Assembly: GCF_000600335.2 (NCBI RefSeq)
Contig: NZ_KK088521.1
Span: 62,001 to 126,000, forward strand
Reading direction: 5' to 3'
DNA from: Rubellimicrobium mesophilum DSM 19309
GTDB lineage: Bacteria > Pseudomonadota > Alphaproteobacteria > Rhodobacterales > Rhodobacteraceae
Length of the DNA: 64,000 bases
Both the position numbers and the translations under genes were made by a program. Of the stretch, positions 57,700 to 64,000 are shown in pieces (positions within the stretch are counted from its first letter, which is position 1; the number at the start of each line of letters is the position of its first letter). Below the pieces are notes generated by a model. That model ran no database searches and was not told where the DNA came from. It saw nothing but the letters and a program-made list of their open reading frames with translations.

Positions 57700-58545
57700 A
57701 TGACATTCCATCTGGGAATCGACGGCGGCGGCACCGGTTGCCGCGCGGCTCTGGCGGGCGAGGACCGGAGGGTGCTGGGACGTGGCATGGCGGGGCCCGC
57801 GAACATCGCCTCGGACCCGGAGGGAGCGCTTCGGAGCATCCTGACGGCCGCGCGGGCGGCGCTGGCGGACGCGGGGCTGACGGAGGGGGAGCTGCCGAGG
57901 CTGCGGGCGGGGCTCGGGCTGGCCGGCGCGAATGCGAGCGGAACGGTCGAACGGCTTCGGGCCGCCCTGCCCTTCGCCTCGGTGCGCATAGAGACGGATG
58001 CCGTGGCGGCGGTGAAGGGGGCTCTCGCGGACGAGGATGGGATCGTCGCGGCGCTCGGGACGGGCTCCGTGTTCGGCATCCAGCGCGGCGGGCGCGTGCG
58101 GCAGATCGGCGGCTGGGGCCTCGTGCTGGGGGACGAGGGGAGCGGCGCCTGGATCGGACGGGCGCTGCTGTCGCGGGCGCTGCGGGCGGTGGACGGGTTC
58201 GTCCCGATGACGGCGCTGCTGCGGGAGGTCGTCGCCGAGCATGGCGGCCCCGAGGGGGTCGTGACCTTCTCGCTCGGCGCGAAGCCGGTGGGCTTCGCCC
58301 GCTTCGCGCCGAGGGTCATGGAATCCTCGGACCCCGCGGCGCTGGCGATCATGGGACGCGCGACGGCCGACGTGGCGGAGGCGGTGGACCTGCTCCAGGC
58401 CGGCGAGGGGCTGCCCGTCGTGCTGCTGGGCGGCCTCGGGCCCGCCTACGCGGAGCGGCTCGCGGGGCGCTGGACCTTGCGGCCGCCCCGGGGATCGGCG
58501 CTCGACGGCGCGCTGTGGCTCGCTTACGAGGGGGCCGGGCCTTGA
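57700..58545 (+). CDS. BadF/BadG-type sugar kinase (GlcNAc/MurNAc kinase-like)
   Basis: This cytoplasmic ASKHA-fold kinase of 281 residues has PHOSPHATE-1 HLGIDGGGTGCRAALAG, the central LGTGSVFGIQ and the adenosine segment GGWGLVLGDEGSGAWIGRALL. The group includes N-acetylglucosamine and N-acetylmuramate kinases. Divergence from the sugar transporter, with MurQ nearby, suggests phosphorylation of an imported amino sugar. ATG 57700 has a GGGGGGA ribosome site; the upstream extension is not family-like. The chain is slightly short but complete. Confidence 0.83.
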   Translation: MTFHLGIDGGGTGCRAALAGEDRRVLGRGMAGPANIASDPEGALRSILTAARAALADAGLTEGELPRLRAGLGLAGANASGTVERLRAALPFASVRIETDAVAAVKGALADEDGIVAALGTGSVFGIQRGGRVRQIGGWGLVLGDEGSGAWIGRALLSRALRAVDGFVPMTALLREVVAEHGGPEGVVTFSLGAKPVGFARFAPRVMESSDPAALAIMGRATADVAEAVDLLQAGEGLPVVLLGGLGPAYAERLAGRWTLRPPRGSALDGALWLAYEGAGP

Positions 58546-58623
58546 GGGCGGTGGCGTCTCTGCTAACCTCCTGGGCCAACCCGTCCGTCGCCCGCCGGCG
58601 CCCATCGCGAAAGGAGCCTTCCC

Positions 58624-60117
58624 ATGGCTGAGGACAAGAAGGTCGGGCTGACGACCCGTCAGGGCCATCCGGTCTACGACAACCAGAACACGCGCAGCGT
58701 CGGCTCTCGCGGGCCCCTGGTGCTCGAGGACTACCACTACCTCGAGAAGATGAGCCACTTCGACCGGGAGCGCATCCCCGAACGGGTGGTCCACGCGCGC
58801 GGGGCCGCCGCGCACGGGACCTTCTTCCCGACCGGCATGATGGGCGATGAGCCCATCGAGAAGTACAGCCGCGCCAAGGTGTTCCGGGCGGGAACGCAGA
58901 CGCCGATCTTCCTGCGCTTCTCCACCGTCATCAACGGCGGGCATTCGCCCGAGACGCTGCGCGACCCGCGCGGCTTCGCCATCAAGTTCTACACCGAGAC
59001 GGGCAACTGGGACCTCGTGGGGAACAACCTCAAGGTGTTCTTCATCCGCGACCCCCTCAAGTTCCCGGACATGATTCACGCCTTCAAGCCCGACCCCATC
59101 ACCAACCGCCAGAGCAACGAGCGGTTCTTCGACTTCGTGTCGATGACGCCCGAGGCCACGCACATGGTGACCTGGGTCTTCTCGCCGTGGGGCATCCCGG
59201 CCAACTACCGCGAGATGCAGGGCTCGGGGGTGAACACCTACAAGCTGGTGGACCCCGAGGGCAGGACCGTCCTCTGCAAGTTCCACTTCCAGCCGCGCCA
59301 GGGGGTACGGAACCTGACGCAGGCCGAGGCCCAGGCGATCCAGGCCAAGGACCACAGCCACGCGACGGGGGACCTCTACGACGCCATCGCGCGGGGCGAG
59401 TTCCCGGAATGGGACATGTTCATCCAGATCATGGACGACAACGAGCACCCCGAGCTCGACTGGGACCCGCTGGACGTGACGAAGCTCTGGCCCGAGGACC
59501 AGTTCCCGCTGCGGCACGTCGGGCACATCCAGCTCAACCGGAACCCCTCGGACTACCACAACGAGGTGGAGCAGGCGGCCTTCGGGACGGGGGTGCTGGT
59601 GGACGGGATCGACTTCTCGGAGGACAAGATGCTCCAGGGCCGGACCTTCGCCTATTCCGACACGCAGCGGTATCGGGTCGGGCCCAACTACCTGCAACTG
59701 CCGATCAACGCGCCCAGGTGCCCCTACGCCACCAACCAGCGCGGCGGGCAGATGAGCTACCACGTCGACGGCGCCGAGCAGGGCGCGAACCCGCACGTGA
59801 ACTACGAGCCGTCGAACTTCGACGGCTTGCGGGAGCAGGAGAGGCTGGGGCCGCCGCCGCGCACCTACTGGGCGGGCGCGATCGGACGCCAGCGCATCGA
59901 GCGGACCAACGACTTCGCGCAGGCAGGGGTGCGCTACCGGAGCTACTCGGACGAGGAGCGGGAGGAGCTGATCTCGAACCTCGTGGGGGCGCTGGGCGAG
60001 TGCGCGCCGGTGATCCAGGACAGGATGATCCGGCACTTCACGCTGGCGGACGCCGACTACGGGCGGCGCGTGGCCGAGGGGCTCGGACGCTCGGTGAGCA
60101 GCGAAGCGGCCGAGTGA
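58624..60117 (+). CDS. katA: Monofunctional heme catalase
   Basis: It breaks down hydrogen peroxide. The 497-residue protein has the catalytic His in [12 protein letters not shown], the catalytic Asn in [12 protein letters not shown], and the proximal heme-ligand Tyr in [14 protein letters not shown]. The small-subunit (clade 3) length is normal and all key residues are present. It stands alone between the kinase and an EEP protein and ends in a hairpin. No OxyR-like site was obvious upstream. The katA symbol is used for the family type. Confidence 0.95.
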   Translation: MAEDKKVGLTTRQGHPVYDNQNTRSVGSRGPLVLEDYHYLEKMSHFDRERIPERVVHARGAAAHGTFFPTGMMGDEPIEKYSRAKVFRAGTQTPIFLRFSTVINGGHSPETLRDPRGFAIKFYTETGNWDLVGNNLKVFFIRDPLKFPDMIHAFKPDPITNRQSNERFFDFVSMTPEATHMVTWVFSPWGIPANYREMQGSGVNTYKLVDPEGRTVLCKFHFQPRQGVRNLTQAEAQAIQAKDHSHATGDLYDAIARGEFPEWDMFIQIMDDNEHPELDWDPLDVTKLWPEDQFPLRHVGHIQLNRNPSDYHNEVEQAAFGTGVLVDGIDFSEDKMLQGRTFAYSDTQRYRVGPNYLQLPINAPRCPYATNQRGGQMSYHVDGAEQGANPHVNYEPSNFDGLREQERLGPPPRTYWAGAIGRQRIERTNDFAQAGVRYRSYSDEEREELISNLVGALGECAPVIQDRMIRHFTLADADYGRRVAEGLGRSVSSEAAE

Positions 60118-60138
60118 GGCCGAGGCCCGGTTGAGGGA

Positions 60139-60173
60139 CGGCCCCGGCGAGCCAATCTCGCCGAGGCCGTTTC
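60139..60173 (+). terminator. Hairpin terminator after the catalase gene
   Basis: A thirteen-base stem with one mismatch (60139-60151 with 60157-60169) closes a CCAAT loop and is followed by TTTCC. Confidence 0.7.
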
Positions 60174-60223
60174 CGTTGGAGACCGGGCCTTTTCAAGCGA
60201 AGCCATCCGGTTAAGTTTGGCGC

Positions 60224-61312
60224 ATGGTCCTTCTCATCTGCGTCCTCGCGGTCCTGCTGGCGGGCGTCACCGTGCTGCCGCTGTCGGGGACCCACCATTG
60301 GTGGGTGCGGATGTGGGACTTTCCCCGGGTCCAGATCGCCATCGGGCAGGCGGTCGCCGCCGGGCTGGCCTTCGGGTTCCTTGGGGGCTGGCCGCTCTGG
60401 GCGGTGCTGGTGCCGACGGTCGCGGGGCTGGGGCTGCAGCTCTGGCGCATCCGGCCCTTCACGCCGCTCGCGCGCCGGGAGATGCGGTTCGCGGCGGCGC
60501 GCGGGGACGGGCACGAGGTGACGCTGCTCGCGTCCAACGTGCTGATGGAGAACGGGCGGCACGACCTCGTGCGCGACCTGATCCGGGAGGCGGACCCGGA
60601 CGTGGTCCTGCTGATGGAAACGGACCGGACATGGCTGGAGGGGGTGCGGCCGGCGCTGGAGCGGTATCCGACGGTGCTGCGGCTGCCCAAGGACGACTAC
60701 TATGGCCTGATCTTCGCGACGCGCCTCGAGGTCGTGCGGGCCGAGGTCGTCTACCTGACGCCGGATGAGACGCCCTCGGTCTTCGCGGCGCTCAGGACGC
60801 CGTCGGGGCGGCTCTTCCATTTCGTGGGGCTGCATCCACAGCCGCCGGTGCCCAGCGTGGACACGGAGGAACGGGACGCGCAGATCCTCTATGCGGCGCG
60901 GTTCGCGCGGCGTACGGACGTGCCCCTGGTCACGATGGGCGACTTCAACGACGCGGCCTGGTCGCATTCCTCGCGGCTCTTCAAGCATTACGGGCGCTAC
61001 CTGGACCCCCGGCGCGGGCGGGGGCTCTATGCGAGCTTCAGCGCCACCAACCCCCTGATCCGCTGCCCCATCGACCAGCTCTTCGTGACCGAGGACGTCG
61101 CCGTGGTGGACTTCCGGCTCGGGCCCAAGGTGGGGTCGGACCACTTCCCGGTGATCGCCTGCATCCGCATCGACCCGGAGGAGGCGCAGCGACTGAACGT
61201 CCAGCCCGTGCCCATGACGCCGGAGGAGCGGGAGGAGATCGACGCGCGGGTCGAGGAGTATCGCGTGACGGTCGAGCGCCCCGCCCCCGCCCGCGCCAAG
61301 GCGACGGGCTGA
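60224..61312 (+). CDS. Endonuclease/exonuclease/phosphatase-fold protein, membrane-anchored
   Basis: This 362-residue protein has three N-terminal hydrophobic segments (VLLICVLAVLLAGVTVLPLS, AIGQAVAAGLAFGFLGGWPL, WAVLVPTVAGLGLQLW). A DNase-I-like domain follows: LASNVLMENGRHD with Asn, ADPDVVLLMETDRTW with Glu, TMGDFNDAAW with the catalytic Asp/Asn, and KVGSDHFPVIA with the Asp-His pair. The catalytic set is complete. Such proteins are often lipid or DNA phosphodiesterases; the exact substrate is unknown. The last about 30 residues are charged and unstructured. Confidence 0.85.
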   Translation: MVLLICVLAVLLAGVTVLPLSGTHHWWVRMWDFPRVQIAIGQAVAAGLAFGFLGGWPLWAVLVPTVAGLGLQLWRIRPFTPLARREMRFAAARGDGHEVTLLASNVLMENGRHDLVRDLIREADPDVVLLMETDRTWLEGVRPALERYPTVLRLPKDDYYGLIFATRLEVVRAEVVYLTPDETPSVFAALRTPSGRLFHFVGLHPQPPVPSVDTEERDAQILYAARFARRTDVPLVTMGDFNDAAWSHSSRLFKHYGRYLDPRRGRGLYASFSATNPLIRCPIDQLFVTEDVAVVDFRLGPKVGSDHFPVIACIRIDPEEAQRLNVQPVPMTPEEREEIDARVEEYRVTVERPAPARAKATG

Positions 61313-61314
61313 GA

Positions 61315-62196
61315 TCAGGCGGATTCGCCGAGCGCTGTCCGAAGGTTGCCGCCCGAGGCCGCCAGGCGCTGCGTGGCGTCCTCGGGCGAGGTGCCGCCCG
61401 CGATCAGGACGGCCCTCTTGATGTTCCACCCGGCGGTGTCGAGGGCGGCGAGGGCGGCGTCGGGCGGGCAGGCGGCGAGGCGGGCGACCATGTCCACGGC
61501 GCGGGCCCTGAGCTTGTCGTTCAGGGGGCGCATGTCCACCATGAGGCCGCGATAGACCCGGCCCAGGCGGATCATCAGGGCCGTGGAGATCATGTTGAGC
61601 ACGACCTTCTGCGCCGTCCCGGCCTTCATTCGCGTGGAGCCGGCCACGACCTCGGCGCCCGTGTCCACGAGGATGGGGGCGTCGCAGGTGGTGAGCAGCG
61701 CGGCGCTGGCGCTGTTGGAGACGCCGATCGTGTAGGCGCCCGCCGCGCGGGCCGATTCGAGGGCGGCCAGGGTGAACGGGGTCCGCCCGCTGGCGGCGAG
61801 CCCGATCAGCACGTCGTCCGCGCCCAGCCCTGCCTCCGCGACCTGCCGACGGGCGTCGTCGGCGTCGTCCTCCGCGCCCTCGACCGAACGGATGAGGGCA
61901 TCCGAGCCGCCCGCGACGAGGAAGGCCGTCCGCTCCTCGGGCCAGTCGAAGGTGGGCGCGAGCTCGGTGCCGTCCTGCACGGCGATGCGGGCCGAGGTGC
62001 CCGCGCCGGCGTAGAGGAGCCGGCCGGAGCCCCGGGCCAACCGCTCGGCCGCCGCGTCCACCGCGCGCGAGATCACCGGGAGCGCCGGCCCGACCGCCGC
62101 GGCGGCGGCGAGCTGGCCCTCCCAGATCGCGCGGGCGACCTCGGGCGTGGTCCAGGCGTCGAGGTCGCGGTAGCGGGGATCGACGGTTTCGGGCAT
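61315..62196 (-). CDS. murQ: N-acetylmuramic acid 6-phosphate etherase
   Basis: The enzyme splits the lactyl ether of MurNAc-6-P to give GlcNAc-6-P in cell-wall recycling or scavenging. The 293-residue chain has a SIS domain with GRLLYAGAGTSARIAVQDG and the conserved catalytic segment ELAPTFDWPEERTAFLVAGG, plus VLIGLAASGRTPFT and GSTRMKAGTAQKVVLNM. The C-terminal UBA-like tail is present. It is convergent with the EEP gene (two bases apart) and divergent from the FAD oxidoreductase. Together with a BadF-type kinase it supports muropeptide sugar use. Confidence 0.93.
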   Translation of the reverse strand: MPETVDPRYRDLDAWTTPEVARAIWEGQLAAAAAVGPALPVISRAVDAAAERLARGSGRLLYAGAGTSARIAVQDGTELAPTFDWPEERTAFLVAGGSDALIRSVEGAEDDADDARRQVAEAGLGADDVLIGLAASGRTPFTLAALESARAAGAYTIGVSNSASAALLTTCDAPILVDTGAEVVAGSTRMKAGTAQKVVLNMISTALMIRLGRVYRGLMVDMRPLNDKLRARAVDMVARLAACPPDAALAALDTAGWNIKRAVLIAGGTSPEDATQRLAASGGNLRTALGESA

Positions 62197-62327
62197 GGCG
62201 TGGCTCCGGGCGAGGGTCTCTGGCCGAAGTAGCGGGACGGCGCCCGTCGTCCAAGTCCCCTGCCCTTGCCGCCGTCGCGAGGGACGGGCATCACCCAGGT
62301 CGGATCGGTCAGGTTGGGAGCGGGCGC

Positions 62328-63398
62328 GTGTCTGGGAACGTGATCGTGGTCGGGGCGGGGATCATCGGCGCGGCCGTCGCCTGGCACCTCGCACGCGGAG
62401 GGGCTCGGGTCACCGTCGTGGATCGGGGGGCGCCGGGGGGAGTCGCCACGCCCCGGTCCTGGGCCTGGATCAACGCGAGCTGGGGCCACCCCGACCACTA
62501 CGTCCGGCTGCGGATGCGCTCGATGGAGGAATGGCGCCGCATGGACGGCATCGTGCCGGGGCTGGGGGTGAACTGGTGCGGCGGCCTCGTCTGGGACCTG
62601 GAGACCGAGGAGGAGCTGCGCGGCTTCGTGGCCGAGAGGCAGGCGCAGGGCTACGACATCCGCCTCGTCGGGCGGGAGGAGGCGGCAGCGCTGGAGCCCG
62701 CCCTGACCCACCCGCCGGCCCTTGCGGCCTATTCGCCGGCCGAAGGCGCAATCGAGCCGCTGGAGGCCACGCAGGCCATCCTGGCGGACGCCGAGCGCCG
62801 AGGCGCGCACCTTCTCGTGGGGAACGGGGTCGAGCGGCCGCTGACCAAGGGGGACCGGGTCGCCGGCCTGCGGCTCGCCGATGGGACGGAGCTGACGGCC
62901 GACCGGATCGTGCTGGCGGCCGGAGCGGGCACGACGGCACTCGCCGCGCAGGCGGGCGTCGAGGTGCCGGTGGACGAGTCGGCGGGGCTCCTCATCGTGA
63001 CCGAGCCGCTGGAGCCGATCCTCAACGGGCTGATCGTCGGGCCGGGGCTGGAGCTGAGGCAGCTCCGGGATGGGCGGCTCCTGGCTTCGGGGCACTACGC
63101 GGGGAGCGATCCGGGCGCGGACCCGCAGGCGACGGCGGAGCGGCTCCTCGCGACGGTGCAGGCCGGGGTCCAGGGCGGCGAGAGGCTCATGCTCGGCGGC
63201 CATGTGATCGGGCAGCGGCCGATGCCGCGCGACGGGCTGCCCATCGTCGGGGAGGCGAGGCCGGGACTCTACCTGGCCGTGACCCATTCGGGCGTCACCC
63301 TGGCCCCGGCGATCGGTCGCTTCGTGGCCGAGGAGATCCTCATGGGGCGCCGCGACCCGCTGATCGCGTCCTTCGGGCTGGATCGGGGCGCGGCGTGA
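62328..63398 (+). CDS. FAD-dependent oxidoreductase (DAO family)
   Basis: This is a D-amino-acid-oxidase-like flavoprotein of 356 residues. The dinucleotide motif is VIVVGAGIIGAAVAWHLA, followed by RVTVVDRG and the C-terminal block RPMPRDGLPIVGEARPGLYL and HSGVTLAPAIGR. It oxidises an amine or amino acid such as a D-amino acid or sarcosine. The start is GTG 62328 with GAGCGGG upstream. It is convergent with the binding protein, so it may act on a compound from that transporter. Confidence 0.85.
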   Translation: MSGNVIVVGAGIIGAAVAWHLARGGARVTVVDRGAPGGVATPRSWAWINASWGHPDHYVRLRMRSMEEWRRMDGIVPGLGVNWCGGLVWDLETEEELRGFVAERQAQGYDIRLVGREEAAALEPALTHPPALAAYSPAEGAIEPLEATQAILADAERRGAHLLVGNGVERPLTKGDRVAGLRLADGTELTADRIVLAAGAGTTALAAQAGVEVPVDESAGLLIVTEPLEPILNGLIVGPGLELRQLRDGRLLASGHYAGSDPGADPQATAERLLATVQAGVQGGERLMLGGHVIGQRPMPRDGLPIVGEARPGLYLAVTHSGVTLAPAIGRFVAEEILMGRRDPLIASFGLDRGAA

Positions 63399-63426
63399 AG
63401 GCGGGCGGGACGCGGCGGCCCGCCTT
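63398..63426. terminator. Bidirectional hairpin between FAD oxidoreductase and binding-protein genes
   Basis: AAGGCGGGC (63398-63406) pairs perfectly with GCCCGCCTT (63418-63426) around an eleven-base loop in the convergent gap. It ends in TT on each side only, so terminator strength is modest. Confidence 0.6.
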
Positions 63427-63434
63427 CCCGGGCG

Positions 63435-64000
63435 TCAGTAGCTCGGCGCGGCGTCCCCGAACCACTTCGCCAGCAGCTCGTTCAGCGAGCCGTCCTCCTT
63501 CATGGCCGTGATGGCCTCGTCGAGCTTGGCCTTGAGCTCGGCATCGCTCTCGCGGACGCCGATACCGATCCCCTCGCCGAGCGGGACGGGATCGCCGATG
63601 AAGGTGAGCTCCCCGCCCGACGATTCGACGATAGGGGTGAGGTAGTCGGTGTCGCCGAAGGCCGCGTCCGCCTCGCCGTTCCGCACGGCCGCGACGGCTT
63701 CGTCCTGCGTGGCGAATTCGAGGAGCGTGGCGCTCGTCTCGGCGACGTGGCTGGCCTGGATGGTGTTGGTCTGCGCGGCGACGATGCCGGAGGTCACGTC
63801 CACGTCGGGCGAGAGGCCGACATAGCTCGACGGCGTGGGCGGGATGTAGTCCTGGGTGAAGTCGATCACGTCGTCGCGCTCGGGCGTGATGCTCATGCCG
63901 GCCATGATCGTGTCGTAGTTGCCGGAGACGAGGTTCGGGATGATCGAATCCCAATCGTTCGTCACCCATTCGCAGGTGAGGCCCGCGCGGGTGCAGAGCT
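63435..64000 (-). CDS. Polar amino-acid ABC transporter binding protein, 5' end outside the window
   Basis: The frame enters from base 64000 and ends at 63435, giving at least 188 residues. The family 3 signature GNYDTIMAGMSITPERDDVI, FTQDYIPPTPSSYVGLSP, VRNGEADAAFGDTDYLTPIV and the closing LNELLAKWFGDAAPSY are clear. The visible frame continues upstream of the internal Met through LCTRAGLTCEWV, so the true start lies outside. It probably binds a polar amino acid. The stop faces the FAD oxidoreductase. Confidence 0.9.
   Translation of the reverse strand, partial: LCTRAGLTCEWVTNDWDSIIPNLVSGNYDTIMAGMSITPERDDVIDFTQDYIPPTPSSYVGLSPDVDVTSGIVAAQTNTIQASHVAETSATLLEFATQDEAVAAVRNGEADAAFGDTDYLTPIVESSGGELTFIGDPVPLGEGIGIGVRESDAELKAKLDEAITAMKEDGSLNELLAKWFGDAAPSY

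Overview
The window is a high-GC (roughly 70% by eye) alphaproteobacterial chromosome segment. The iscR-led suf operon with a single-cysteine IscR, a GTTC-N7-GTTC box at recA, and suf genes interleaved with a YIP1-type membrane protein point to the Rhodobacteraceae/Paracoccaceae. No plasmid, phage, insertion sequence, rRNA or CRISPR signature was seen. One tRNA gene, tRNA-Asn(GTT), is present.

Layout. 1-6352 (minus) is the iron-sulfur assembly operon: iscR, cysteine desulfurase, sufB, a small membrane protein, a frameshifted YbjQ-like gene, sufC, sufD and a cut-off YIP1 gene. A perfect palindrome resembling the Iron-Rhodo-box lies upstream and a near copy lies inside the desulfurase gene. 6507-12883 (plus) holds an alpha/beta hydrolase, a Pro/Ala-rich protein, an HD hydrolase, icd, a YitT-type membrane protein and typA. 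12925-20292 (minus) holds a frameshifted endonuclease III-like gene, MOSC and DUF1330 proteins, alaS, recA and an EnvZ-like histidine kinase. An MBL hydrolase and tRNA-Asn follow.

21345-24116 is a sparse accessory stretch with two Rnk-like RNA-polymerase-binding proteins flanking an unknown gene, plus a strong 13-bp inverted repeat. 24117-32171 is a LysR regulator with a peptide ABC transporter (binding protein, two permeases, fused double ATPase) and a CocE-type hydrolase. 32172-40308 is an inositol-type catabolic island: iolD, a shortened iolE, an SDR, a hydroxyacid dehydrogenase, an HpcH aldolase, a frameshifted aldehyde dehydrogenase and an RpiR regulator. The divergent promoter and the rpiR promoter carry matching operator-like repeats. 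40760-46906 is a probable persulfide-responsive locus: a SqrR/BigR-like ArsR repressor, a rhodanese, small DUF2892 proteins and an RND efflux pair.

47048-51929 carries a DUF6544 protein, a 2-keto-3-deoxygluconate kinase and a vanadium-haloperoxidase-like/CRTAC1 pair. 52198-64000 holds a sugar ABC transporter with an oxidoreductase, a BadF-type kinase, catalase, a DNase-I-fold protein, MurQ, an FAD oxidoreductase and the edge of an amino-acid-binding protein. It looks like uptake of sugar or amino sugar, possibly MurNAc/GlcNAc.

One oddity runs through the window: at least six genes are broken by single-base indels, mostly in short runs of C or G, while long housekeeping genes are intact. This is either residual sequencing error or genuine decay of accessory genes.
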